Below, in pieces: positions 1 to 10,806 of a stretch of 64,000 nt of DNA. A program made the translations under genes and the position numbers. The notes under the pieces are model-generated. The model was not told where the DNA came from and did not search any database. It was given only the letters and a program-made list of their open reading frames with translations. This stretch comes from Sinotaia quadrata (lineage: Eukaryota > Mollusca > Gastropoda > Architaenioglossa > Viviparidae), in NCBI GenBank assembly GCA_028829895.1, contig CM054182.1, positions 37,692,879 to 37,756,878 on the forward strand. The letters are read 5' to 3'. How positions within the stretch are numbered: the stretch's first letter is position 1; each line of letters starts with the position of its first letter.

Positions 1-285
1 AAGTGATCAGAGAACAGAATTTTTACAGCAAGTAACTTTTTTAATCTCAGCCTATTGGCTAGTCTCGTTTTCGTAAACAATAATCATTGGAAAATAGAAA
101 TCTACTCAGTCAGTTTGCATTACATCAGCAATCTAGAATATTCTTGCATTGAGCTGTTTACTTCAACTCAGACACTTTCAAAAATAACACCATAAGTTTG
201 CCCAAGGTCAGGTTACTCTGACAATTTAGAAATTTATATAACAATTTAAATTACAAAGTATGGAGAGGCAAATTTACTCTGTCAC
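1..285 (+). mobile_element. Dispersed 'GTGAC' element, copy 1 (right-end part)
   Basis: This is the right part of a dispersed repeat family whose full copy lies at 53331-54705. Shared landmarks in order are AATCTCAGCC, then TTACTTCAACTCAGAC, CCCAAGGTCAGGTTACTCTGAC, AATTTATATAACAATT and GGCAAATTTACT, ending in GTCAC at 281-285. GTCAC is the reverse complement of the GTGAC left end of other copies. The copy runs off the start of the window, so its left end and left target duplication cannot be seen. No coding potential is evident. The family name is unknown to me. Confidence 0.8.
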
Positions 286-433
286 AGTATGTAAAGTAAA
301 ATAAGAATCAACTTCTTGTTGATGCATGAGATTGCTTCGTGACGATACATCAAGAAGTATTTAGTTGTGTCATGTGCAACTAAGGTTGCAACAACCCGAG
401 ACAGCACGTGTTTGCAAAATTCGGCATGCACGA
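286..433. other. Short unique spacer
   Basis: Unique AT-rich sequence between the dispersed element and the first minisatellite. I see no gene or signal in it. Confidence 0.5.
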
Positions 434-557
434 GTGGCTATGCTCCCTCTGTGTTGGCAGAATAGTGGCTATGCACCCTTTGTATTGGCAGAATAGTGGC
501 TATGTGCCCTCTATATTGGCAGAATAGTTGCTATGTGCCCTCTGTGTCGGCAGAGTA
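434..557. repeat. 31-bp minisatellite, 4 copies
   Basis: Units begin GTGGCTATGC at 434, 465, 496 and 527 and carry CCCTCTGTGTTGGCAGAATA. A degenerate partial unit follows near 577-600. The short open frame through it is a by-product of the array. Confidence 0.9.
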
Positions 558-837
558 CCCGATATTCGGCAGACATGTGGCTATGCACCCTCTGCGTGTC
601 GTCAACAAATTCGTTTGTGTACACTGGCAATATCGAAGAGGTCGCCGAAGCACAATGTTTAATTGCTTATTTTGCACTACTATTAGGATACTGATTTTAA
701 AATTTGGTATATGTAATCACACTTGTAATTTAGCAAATTTGCACGGCTAGTCTAGATTGGTCCCGCTCGGAATGATCTTAGCAATGGAGACTGGGATCAA
801 TGCGAGCATCCTGAAACGTCACATTTCAATTGCTCTG

Positions 838-1053
838 ACAAGACACGACACCTGTCACAAATATCTTGGACTTCTAATTGTTGTCACAAGACACGACACC
901 TGTCACAAACATCTTGGACTTCTAATTGTTGTCACAAGACACGACACCTGTCACAAACATCTTGGACTTCTAATTGTTGTAACAAGACACGACACCTGTC
1001 ACAAACATCTTGGACTTCTAATTGTTGTAACAAGACACGCCATCTCTCATAAA
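838..1053. repeat. 48-bp minisatellite, about 4.5 copies
   Basis: Units begin ACAAGACACGACACCTGTCA at 838, 886, 934 and 982, with a partial unit from 1030. The 48-bp period is a multiple of three, so a frame stays open in it on each strand, which explains the peptide-like repeats here. I see no gene. Confidence 0.92.
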
Positions 1054-1060
1054 TTGTGAC

Positions 1061-1165
1061 CCGACAAATGCGCGAAAGACATTTGCGCGCCGACAAAAAA
1101 CGCGATGGACAAATGCGTGACAACAAAATCGCGCCGATAAAATCGTGATCGACAAAATCGCGATG
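1061..1165. repeat. Degenerate CG-containing short repeat
   Basis: Divergent units of about 14-18 bp around the motif GACAAAATCGCG and GACAAATGCGCG. The CGCG content is unusual for its AT-rich surroundings. It directly abuts the 48-bp array. Confidence 0.7.
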
Positions 1166-2021
1166 ATACGTGTTAAATCGTACAAGAATGTAATAATAAC
1201 ATACGTCTTCCCAGTAATTATAATCATTCTCTAGATTATCAGGTCTACTTTCGTTCATTCATCGAAAGCGACACATACATCTTCTGGAGGAACAAGCTCA
1301 GTGTAATTATTATCGTTGAATATACTTTAGACATGCAGTCTTCACCTTGATCTAGATTTATGTATTTGTTTGATCGTGTTTCTAATTTTGGTACGATGAG
1401 GGGTTGGGTATGTGACTTCTTGATTTACTTTTGTTCTCTGCATGCAGAAACAAAAGCTACAAAAATAAGTTAATAGCTGACGGCATCCATTGTCTGATTA
1501 CCTAAATAATTAATAATTGAGATTTATGTTCATCATTATGTTGTGTGCTTTAACGAAATCAGAATTAAAAATAATAAATTATAATAAGTATAAAATATCA
1601 CTTTTTGTATTTCACTAAGAAAATATATTGGTAGACTTAAAATTATTAGCGTATAAATACAATATCTATTACAGTAACTCCCTATTCATTAATTTACTAC
1701 TGAAAATATGAAAAATAGAGGGAAACGGAAAGAAAAATATTGAATGTATTATAGATTCTCCCTATTTTATATATATTAAAACAATTCGAATACACTCTTC
1801 GAACATACACCTGGTTAAATTTTCAAGAGTTCTAATTTTAATAATTCTCCCTTCCAGAAGTAATATTGTAGTTCTTATTTAATGAAATGTTTGTTGTGTC
1901 AAGGAAAAACTAATTAAAACAAAATAAACAGTCGAACATTTTAACAAAGTGATTGAAAGAATCTAGCGATTTTAACAAACGTAACATGTGAATTTGATTC
2001 ACTCATTCAATTGTAGGATGG
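1166..2021. other. Unique AT-rich sequence, no gene seen
   Basis: No recognisable coding frame, RNA gene or repeat. The stretch from about 1500 to 1980 is very AT-rich. Confidence 0.5.
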
Positions 2022-2155
2022 TTAGTACGTTTTCATTACGTCTGATGTTCTGTTTTGGCTGATTAGCAAGATTAAGTGGCGGACTCATAAGGTATGTTTT
2101 CACTACGTCCGATATTATGTTTTGGCTGATTAGCAAGATTAAGTGGCGGACTCCT
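2022..2155. repeat. 67-bp tandem duplication
   Basis: Two copies offset by 67 bp share TTTTGGCTGATTAGCAAGAT and AAGTGGCGGACTC. A poly-C run follows at about 2201-2210. Confidence 0.9.
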
Positions 2156-2495
2156 AAAATACGTTTTATATTGCAATATACTTGACGACAACACCGTCTC
2201 CCCCCCCCCAGCCATTTATGGTCAGTACCCATCCTTCATTCCTCATTCTTTGTCTGACGCCTGTCTCTCCCGTCCTGCACCTTAAGTGCTTTGAGTCAGA
2301 AGGCATTCATAAATCGATTTGACGCACTAGCAGTAAACGTTCAACAGCTATAAACAGAGAGAAAATTCGAAGAAAAATAATACATTTAGTCTGTTGTGGA
2401 GCACAGAAACTTCAAGCAAACCGCTTTCAGTTAAATATGGATACTGCTCTGTATCTATAAAGAAGAACACTAAAATGGACTTTATAATTTATGTT
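2156..2495. other. Unique sequence, no gene seen
   Basis: It contains a poly-C run and otherwise single-copy sequence. It ends at TTATGTT, directly before the dispersed element that starts at 2496. Confidence 0.5.
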
Positions 2496-4003
2496 GTGGA
2501 GTAAATTTGCCGATCCCTATTTTTAAATTTAAGTGTTATTTAAATTGTTAAATTGTCACAGTAACCGAACTTGGGCACTCCTTATGATGGTATTTTGGAA
2601 AGTGTCTGAGTTGAAGTAAACACCCGAGTTGAGAATATGCTAGAAATTGCTGATAAAAAGCAAACGAATTCTAACTCGGTGAGTAATTTTTATTATCCAA
2701 TGATTATGATTTACGAGAAAGAGACCAGCCAATGGGCTGAGATAAAAAAATTTAACTAGTGTAGAAAATTCTATTCTTTGATCACTTAAATTTGAAATGG
2801 CAAAGAAGATCCGGTCATGAAAGGCAGCCATTAGCTTGATGGGGAGTTAACTGACTGAGAGAGAATGAACCTTTTTTGCTATTGATGTGATATACTTGTG
2901 TTTTACGTAAGTGTATTATTTGAGTAGACTATTATTTCTACAAATATTTGAACTAAGATGCTCGAGTGTAGTGTGCTAACACTTGAACTTTGTTTTGATA
3001 TACTGTAAATATTATGCTGGTTGCCTGTATCGGGCTAATACATACTGTTGCAGGAAATTGTAAGTTGAGATTTGAATATAAGAAAGAATGGAGTTATAAA
3101 GCAATAGGCTGGATACTTAGTGTTGCTCCCTGATTGTGTTTTCTGGGTGAAGTAGCTTTTTCATTTTCTATATGTGTGTTTTAACCTCCTGGTTTGCTGA
3201 TTGTAAACTGCTACAACCGACCATGACAGATGCAGGAAGCAGTGTGTAAATGTAGAGGTACACTACACTCCATTTGATGTATGGCTGAATACGTAAGTAC
3301 TTACTGGTATAAGGAAGTACAAGAGTTGCTGTAATTGTTATTCTGCTTGAAGAAACTGACAGGACAAAAGAGGGTGCCCAGGTTTGGCTCTCAGAGAATA
3401 ACCGCCCATCAGTGTTTTTATCGTGTGTGGAGAGAGATTTCGAGTTGGCAGACAATTAAATTGTGATATTGTTGTGAAATAAAAGCAAGTGAAAGACAAT
3501 TGCGGCTTAATCTAAATCAAGTTATGTAAAGACTATTATCACAATAACTCCATTTCTGTTCTCTGATAAGAACTATCATGTGATTAGTGTTGAATTGTAT
3601 TACTTAGTTATAAGGTTGTGTAGTACACAAATTATCATGTGATTAGTGTTGAATTGTATTACTTAGTTATAAGGTTGTGTAAAGACTGTTATCACTTACC
3701 TCTAATAACTCCATTTCTGTACTCTGATAAGAACTATCATGTGATTAGTGTTGAATTGTATTACTTAGTTATAAGGTTGTGTAGTACACAAATTATCATG
3801 TGATTAGTGTTGAATTGTATTAGTTAGTTATAAGGTTGTGTAGTACACAAATTATTCGAGCGTGGTTTCGAGGAAATATCAACGTCAAGTTATCTCTTTC
3901 ATTGAATCTGTTATACTATATTTGATTGTTGATTTAATAAATTTATTGACCTTCTTACATATATTGATAACCTAATGTTGGAGAAGAATGTGGGTGGATG
4001 TAC
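2496..4003 (-). mobile_element. Dispersed 'GTGAC' element, copy 2 (minus strand, left end lost)
   Basis: Read on the minus strand this matches the full copy at 53331-54705 over most of its right and middle parts. Landmarks are TTACTCCAC at the right terminus (2496), ATCTCAGCCCATTGG near 2740, CATCAAGCTAATGGCTGCCT near 2830, TAGCAGTTTACAATCAGCAA near 3200, AACAGAAATGGAGTTATT near 3550 and AAATCAACAATCAAATATA near 3930. It holds its own minisatellite at 3514-3856. The expected GTGAC left end is missing: homology stops near 4003, exactly where a 60-bp array starts. An open frame of about 95 codons at 3168-3455 is not preserved in the same frame in the other copy, which argues against coding. Confidence 0.8.
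3514..3856. repeat. 59-bp minisatellite inside 161-bp higher-order duplication
   Basis: A 59-bp unit starting ATCATGTGATTAGTGTTGAA occurs at 3575, 3634, 3736 and 3795. The pair of units plus the intervening CTCCATTTCTGT segment is itself duplicated with a 161-bp offset. It lies within the dispersed element at 2496-4003. Confidence 0.9.
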
Positions 4004-4309
4004 ATTCAAGGTTTGATCTTTTGATCTGATAATAGTTCTTTCTTCAATGACAACACCCTATCTACTCAAGGTTTGATCTTTTGATCTGATTATAGTTCTT
4101 TCTTCAATGACAACACCCTATCTACTCAAGGTTTGATCTTTTGATCTGATTATAGTTCTTTCTTCAATGACAACACCCTATCTACTCAAGGTTTGATCTT
4201 TTGATCTGATTATAGTTCTTTCTTCAATGACAACACCCTATCTACTCAAGGTTTGATCTTTTGATCTGATTATAGTTCTTTCTTCAATGACAACACCCGA
4301 TCTGTTCAA
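4004..4309. repeat. 60-bp minisatellite, 5 copies
   Basis: Near-identical 60-bp units carry CAAGGTTTGATCTTTTGATC and TTCTTTCTTCAATGACAACA. Only a few substitutions separate copies. The array begins at the broken left side of the dispersed element. Confidence 0.95.
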
Positions 4310-4394
4310 GCTCGGTTTGTATGATACCCAGTATACTGGTTCTGGAAAGATCGACTATTTCAGACGTTTTTTTCCCCCAGCAAACGGAAGCAAT

Positions 4395-4918
4395 GAAGTG
4401 CGCAATGACAGACACATCAAGATAAACATCATCTGACCTTGTATACTTCTCAAACACCTTTCATGAAGAAGTGCGCAATGACAGACACATCAAGATAAAC
4501 ATCATCTGACCTTGTATACTTCTCAAACACCTTTCATGAAGAAGTGCGCAATGACAGACACATCAAGATAAACATCATCTGACCTTGTATACTTCTCAAA
4601 CACCTTTCATGAAGAAGTGCGCAATGACAGACACATCAAGATAAACATCATCTGACCTTGTATACTTCTCAAACACCTTTCATGAAGAAGTGCGCAATGA
4701 CAGACACATCAAGATAAACATCATCTGACCTTGTATACTTCTCAAACACCTTTCATGAAGAAGTGCGCAATGACAGACACATCAAGATAAACATCATCTG
4801 ACCTTGTATACTTCTCAAACACCTTTTATGAAGAAGTGCGCAATGACAGACACATCAAGATAAACATCATCTGACCTTGTATACTTCTCAGACACCTTTC
4901 ATGAAGAAGTCTGCAAGG
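4395..4918. repeat. 73-bp minisatellite, 7 copies plus a partial
   Basis: Units begin GAAGTGCGCAATGACAGACA at 4395 and every 73 bp to 4833, with a diverging partial from 4906. Copies are almost identical, so the array is young or recently homogenised. There are no variable spacers, so it is not a CRISPR array. Confidence 0.95.
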
Positions 4919-5116
4919 GAGGGCAGGGGAGTCCGATTATGATGAACAATAAACGATCCCGCCACCCCTCTTCTTTCCATCACATGCGCACGGCTGCAAA
5001 CACGCACAAAGAATGTTCGTACCAACCGTGTATAGTTTTGGAAGGCATTGTATAGCAACTGGCATTTAACTACCAACATATGTAAAACTTTTGCCTACTG
5101 ACTACCTAATTCAAAA

Positions 5117-5470
5117 TGTGAATATAGTGGTATTTGACTTCATTAAAGCTGTGTCTGTAGAGGTAATTGACTTCATTAAAGCTGTGTCTGTAGTGGTATT
5201 TGACTTCATTCAAGTGTGAAAGAGGTGGTATTTGATTTCATTGAAGCTATTATTTGGCTTCAAAAACCGTTGTATATGAGCTTGTATTTCTATTTCATGT
5301 AGACTATGCATACGATGTATTTGACTTCGGGCAAACTGTGCATACAGTGGTTAACGGCCTAGAAAAAAGCTTTTTATATAATTTTGTATTTGATTTTTAT
5401 ACAGACTGCATGCAGTAGTGCTTGATATTATAGAAAATGCTTAAAGTGACATTTGATATCCTATAATATG
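5117..5470. repeat. Degenerate 33-40 bp repeat
   Basis: Units around GGTATTTGACTTCATTAAAG and GCTGTGTCTGTAG are clearest at 5126-5260. Decayed TTTGACTTC/TTTGATTT monomers continue to about 5470. Confidence 0.75.
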
Positions 5471-5514
5471 TATATGTCTTATTATGTAACGTTCTACGTC
5501 CAATATATATTGTG

Positions 5515-5518
<4 letters not shown>

Positions 5519-5559
<41 letters not shown>
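5519..5559. repeat. (GA)n microsatellite
   Basis: An uninterrupted GA run of about 40 bp. The serine/leucine-rich frame on the opposite strand is an artefact of it. Confidence 0.97.
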
Positions 5560-5561
<2 letters not shown>

Positions 5562-6572
5562 CTGACTACCAACATCAGTGCAATTATTGCATACTTCCTC
5601 CGAACATAACATCATATTTAGTCTCTTAGGTACAACATCCCTAGAACCTGTCCCCGACACTCTATCACACAGTAACAAACAATTCCGGTTAGCTTCATTG
5701 TAAAGTGAAAGAAATAATAAATAAATGAAAATGAAATAAAATGCCATGATCCGGTAAGTCCGGTATACCTACTTTCGACCCACCCTGTATAATATTTTGC
5801 GCTAAACTTCCTACAAGCCAAGGGAAAGTTGTAATAAATCAGTCTTGTGGAATACTTTTTGAATAAAACGTCAGAGATGTAAAGAAAATGTTTATAAATA
5901 AAATCAAACCGAGGAAAACAAAATATTGACGATAAGTCAAAACTAAGAAAGAAAACAATACTGAAATAGGTCAAAGGTCAGCAAGAAAATCAATACTTTT
6001 AATAATGGAAAACTGAAGAGGAAGGAAATATTGCCATTACGTGAAGACTCAGGCAGATATGGAAAAGGGAACATTTAAATAAGTCAAAATTGCTGCCCTG
6101 GGATTAGACACTTCCTAGCCACGCTATCAGACTGAATTTAAAGCCAGTACCTGCAGCGGGTCTTTAACCATTAAACATCTACTGAACCAAAGGTTTGGAC
6201 AACATTCTCCATCTTGTATCAACGTATCAGATGAGCATGCCAGCGTACCGGGATTTGGGAGGTTGTTAATCGGAACATGCCAACCAACGATGCGTTGCTC
6301 CAAGCACTGAATAGGATTATTTTGTTTTTGCCCATCTGAGACCTTTTTTCTATTTTTTTTTTTAGGGACGTCATTCGTGCAAAAGAAGTGGATTGAGAAC
6401 CGGTGCCCGAGACAAATGTATGACCTTTGAAATCGGCAGTCAGCGAGGGGCCGTCTTCTATGACGGCATGAAGTAAACGGTCATAATTTAATTTTGAATA
6501 TCTTGCAGATGCAAGCAACAGTAAAAGCAGAGAAAGAGACATACTACACATGTTAAGTAAACTGAGGAAAGA
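5560..6572. other. Unique sequence, no gene seen
   Basis: Single-copy sequence with a poly-T tract near 6351-6362. Two minus-strand open frames here resemble no family I know and have no supporting context. Confidence 0.5.
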
Positions 6573-6577
6573 GTATA

Positions 6578-6624
<47 letters not shown>

Positions 6625-6625
6625 G
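6573..6625. repeat. (TCTG)n microsatellite
   Basis: About ten TCTG/GTCT tetranucleotides ending in TCTATCTGC. Confidence 0.97.
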
Positions 6626-6770
6626 CTATGATTGTGGAAACAATCATAAATCACAGCGCACGGACGTGCCCATAAACACTTACATTGCAGTGTCGTCATT
6701 TGTAATCAAATCAGCACAACAAAAAAACTAACGTCTTAGTAACACGTGAATGATTGATTATACGTGCATA

Positions 6771-7024
6771 CACACACTCATATACAGTCACATGCATACA
6801 TGTACTCAAATATACACACATGCATACATACAATCAAATATACACACATGCATACATACAATCAAATATACACACATGCATACATACAATCAAATATACA
6901 CACATGCATACATACAATCAGATATACACACATGCATACATACAATCAAATATACACACATGCATACATGTACTCACATATACACACATGCATACATACA
7001 ATCAAATATACACATATGCATACT
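6771..7024. repeat. 28-bp minisatellite, about 9 copies
   Basis: Units starting CATGCATACATACAATCAAA recur at 6791, 6819, 6847 and onward. As 28 is one more than a multiple of three, all three plus frames stay open and read the same 28-residue cycle. The overlapping open frames here are therefore not genes. Confidence 0.95.
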
Positions 7025-7068
7025 AATTTTAGGTATGCCGAATTGTGTTTGCTGTTTATAAAGTCAAC

Positions 7069-7228
7069 TGTAACCTAAACACTGTAACCCTAAACACTGT
7101 AACCTAAACACTGTAACCTAAACACTGTAACCCTAAACACTGTAACCTAAACACTGTAACCTAAACACTGTAGCCTAAACACTGTAACCTAAACACTGTA
7201 ACCTAAACACTGTAACCTAAACACTGTA
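7069..7228. repeat. 14/15-bp minisatellite
   Basis: The unit AACCTAAACACTGT is repeated about 11 times; some units are AACCCTAAACACTGT. It resembles but does not equal telomeric CCCTAA. Confidence 0.93.
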
Positions 7229-7580
7229 CGGTAATACTCGATCTTCGTGACTGAATGCGATTATGCGTTTTTGAAAGTGATTGCTTGTGTGTGTATGAAT
7301 GAGTGTTGTAATATATAATAAGCGAGATGCAGTTAAAATAGTATGCATATCAATTCTTTTCTCTTCAAGTATTGCATAATGTAATATCCCATTGGCCCGT
7401 GGACAACTGGCATTTCTCATACACCAATCATCGTACTGAATGTCCGGTGTCGTATTACGCACTTTCCTATTAAATATTTATCTTCACAGCGAGTGCTGTA
7501 GACATCAAAGAAGAGAGAAAAGTACAATCAATGGAATGCCATGGTCATACGATATCTTGATATCAACCCGCACACGAAAA
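7229..7580. other. Unique sequence, no gene seen
   Basis: Single-copy sequence. A minus-strand frame of about 80 codons at 7217-7462 and a plus frame at 7440-7655 that runs into the next array show no family resemblance. Confidence 0.45.
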
Positions 7581-8240
7581 ACAAGGCGGTGGGGTTTTAG
7601 AACTATAGGTATAAATTATAAGAGAATAGAGAAAAACAAGGCGGTGGGGTTTTAGAACTATAGGTATAAATTATAAGAGAATAGAGAAAAACAAGGCGGT
7701 GGGGTTTTAGAACTATAGGTATAAATTATAAGAGAATAGAGAAAAACAAGGCGGTGGGGTTTTAGAACTATAGGTATAAATTATAAGAGAATAGAGAAAA
7801 ACAAGGCGGTGGGGTTTTAGAACTATAGGTATAAATTATACGAGAATAGAGAAAAACAAGGCGGTGGGGTTTTAGAACTATAGGTATAAATTATACGAGA
7901 ATAGAGAAAAACAAGGCGGTGGGGTTTTAGAACTATAGGTATAAATTATACGAGAATAGAGAAAAACAAGGCGGTGGGGTTTTAGAACTATAGGTATAAA
8001 TTATACGAGAATAGAGAAAAACAAGGCGGTGGGGTTTTAGAACTATAGGTATAAATTATAAGAGAATAGAGAAAAACAAGGCGGTGGGGTTTTAGAACTA
8101 TAGGTATAAATTATACGAGAATAGAGAAAAACAAGGCGGTGGGGTTTTAGAACTATAGGTATAAATTATACGAGAATAGAGAAAAACAAGGCGGTGGGGT
8201 TTTAGAACTATAGGTATAAATTATACGAGAATAGAGAAAA
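7581..8240. repeat. 55-bp minisatellite, exactly 12 copies
   Basis: Twelve 55-bp units begin ACAAGGCGGTGGGGTTTTAG. They are essentially identical except for one A/C site (TTATAAGAG or TTATACGAG). In order, copies 1-4 have A, 5-8 have C, 9 has A and 10-12 have C. This block pattern suggests recent segmental amplification or conversion. Confidence 0.97.
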
Positions 8241-8796
8241 ACGCATATATAGGCAATAAAACATTTCTTTGATATGATTAGAACAAAGTGAGTGAAATAC
8301 TATTTTTAGATATGTGAATAAAAGAATTCCTTTGCAACACCAAAGCACCACTAATATAAAATTAACCATGAAGACGTAAATGACTTAAGACACTGAATAC
8401 GGGCCGTGTTTACATAATAAGAATTGGTTTAAGAACAAACACCCTGCGGGACGACGAAAGAAATATTGACTGGGCTAGACTGATTAACATTTGCTGAAAC
8501 AATTTGTTGTTTTGTCAGACAGGTATTTATTAGAACCAAAAAAAAGCAGTACTATAGATATCAAGAACATACTAGAGATGGTTGAAAAAGTAGTGTCTAA
8601 GGTTGCAGATAAATCAAACCGTATAAAAAAATGAAATCGTTCCATCATCCAAACAGACCAAAGGTCCGGTCACGAACAACCTGTTCAAAGGGCAGTTTCA
8701 TTACTGTGACAGACGTGATAAGTTGAATGAAAATCACAGGAAAGATTATGATCATTTAGGGGAGATGCAAATTGAGACGAAAGAACTCTTTTATAA
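8241..8796. other. Unique AT-rich sequence, no gene seen
   Basis: I recognise no coding, RNA or repeat feature. Confidence 0.5.
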
Positions 8797-9072
8797 GACA
8801 ACTCTTGTACAACACAACTCTTGTACAAAACATCTCTTTCGTAAAACAACTCTTGTACAAAACAACTCTTTTGTAAAACAACTCTTGTGCAAAACAACTC
8901 TTGCATAAAACAACTCTTGTACAAATCAACTCTTGCATTAAATAACTCTTGTACAAAATAACTCTTGCATAAAACAACTCTTGTATAAAGGAACTCTTGT
9001 ACAAAACAACTCTTGTATAAAACAACTTTTGTACAAATCAACTCTTGTACAAAACAACTCTTGTACAAAAGA
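8797..9072. repeat. 16-bp minisatellite, about 17 copies
   Basis: Divergent units around AACTCTTGTACAAAAC are mostly 16 bp and sometimes 17. The open frames on both strands are cyclic translations of this short unit. Confidence 0.92.
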
Positions 9073-10310
9073 AATTATACAAATGAAAGTTTGGAGACTA
9101 CGCGATAACGTTTCAAGTTGTCTGGTTCAAATGTTGACATGTCAAACGGGATGTCACAGTAGCAGTTTTTAAAATGATGAGGAAATATCATTAGAAAGAA
9201 TTAATATTATTTCAGTCAGAGTGAATAGAATTTGAACACTTAACAGTAACGTAAACAGCTAGGGACAAGTTGGGGGACATTTCTTGAGAATGTTTTATTG
9301 ACAATTTGTGGCTGAAATGTTGAGAAAGGTAGTTGTTGGTTTTAAGGTGGCAGTTCAGAAATCAGTATGTGGGCAAACTGATCTCTAATAATTTTTACCT
9401 TGAAGTAAAATATATATGTTACGGATTGATCTGGTTTACTGGCTTTTGGAGGCTGCAGTGGAAAGCGGAAATATTTATTTCTTGCATTAATTTATCTCTT
9501 TTGTAGAAAAACTGTATAGTTGTGTGCTTTTATTGCTTTTATTTTAATTTTCACAGCAAAAAATGGAGTTTGTTGAAAGAACAAATATTTGTATCATTCT
9601 TGAAGGCTGCTGGGTAAATTTGCTTATAGGTTGTCAAACCTGATGTATCTGCGGGCTTGACAGTGTTCTCCACTGGCACGGCGTAACATGTCACTTACAT
9701 GTCTGTGCCAGGGAGGTCAGCTCCGCACTGTAATTTGACTGATGATTTGTTTGGGGGATGGTGGTGGTGGTGGTGGTGGCGGCGGGTTGCGTATCAAGAA
9801 GAACACAAGCACAAATATAGTTGCTCAGCAGTAGAATTTTAAGCGGTTGCTAGTTGTGATTTAATTCACTGGCTAGCCGAGACGTGTTCATGAACGCGAT
9901 GCTATGTTTGGAAATGTAAACAGATAGGGGTCAGGGACAGACACATGAAGATGACATTATTCCTACGTAGTCTGATGTAAATTTATGAGATAAAATTATG
10001 GTAGGGGAGATTAGAATGGTGTCGCCAGTTCCATTATGTGGGTGTGCATGCCGTGAGACTGTTCGAAGTTTCAAGGCGAAGGGATTGTATGAGCTCTGAC
10101 ACATGTAAGTCATTGCAGCAAGAAAATGGAAATTTCCTAGAATCTACTACTGTCGTTACAGAACTAGAGATGAGTAAGAAATTATTCTGTTAACAAACAA
10201 TGTTACTGATTTTTCACACACGGGGAAATGCAGTGCATTAATATCAGCAAAACACGTGAATTAGAGCCCCACCCAAGTTTTGTTACAGGAGTGGAAACAA
10301 CAGCTATTGT
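9073..10310. other. Unique sequence with GGT run and one hairpin
   Basis: Mostly single-copy. A (GGT)n-like run lies at about 9757-9786. An imperfect inverted repeat at 9673-9711 pairs CTGGCAC with GTGCCAG and has inner ACATGT arms. I see no gene. Confidence 0.5.
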
Positions 10311-10425
10311 CAGACAAGCAAGTGAAAAGATGAACATAGTAACCGTTTGATAATCAATTGTCATGCAGACAAGTGAAAAATGAACAGAGTAAGTATTTGA
10401 TAATTAATTGTCAAAGAAACGAGTA
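10311..10425. repeat. Imperfect duplication of about 58 bp
   Basis: Two units share GACAAGCAAGTGAAAA, ATGAACA, TTTGATAAT and AATTGTCA; a partial third unit follows. Confidence 0.75.
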
Positions 10426-10691
10426 AAGAGGTGGTCAAAGTGAGTGATAAAATGCTTGGGAAAATAAGAGAAACGAAGTGTAGGAAAGATCTCAATGTTT
10501 CCCTACACATACCCAAGTCATTATTGTTTCTGAGCAGTGAGCGTAACATACTTAACTTCGACAAAGACAACACAAAATGCTTTCAGAGAGATTGTTTAAG
10601 GGATTGTGTTATGTGTCCCCTTTTATTATTATATTAGTTTTTGAGAACGGAATTATTTTTTTGATCAGTGAAGTTTATTAGTCTTTACCTT
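10426..10691. other. Unique sequence, no gene seen
   Basis: Short overlapping frames occur on both strands but none resembles a known protein. Confidence 0.4.
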
Positions 10692-10694
10692 ATC

Positions 10695-10783
<89 letters not shown>

Positions 10784-10806
10784 GTCTGTCTGTCTGTCTG
10801 TCTGTC
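10692..10806. repeat. (TATC)n(TGTC)n compound microsatellite
   Basis: About 22 TATC units pass into about 6 TGTC units. This composition is repeated at 12191. Confidence 0.97.

Noticed and set aside
4395..4918. Possible CRISPR-like regular array
   Set aside because: The whole 73-bp unit is repeated with no unique spacers and the context is a eukaryotic genome. The same reasoning applies to the 22-bp array at 27395.
7069..7228. Telomere-like AACCCTAAAC repeats
   Set aside because: The unit is 14/15 bp (AACCTAAACACTGT), not a pure CCCTAA hexamer, and it lies inside other unique and repeat DNA rather than at an end.
9931..9975. Resemblance of GACAGACACATGAAGATGACAT to the 73-bp unit at 4395
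   Set aside because: Only about 20 bp match, with gaps; too short to claim a relationship.
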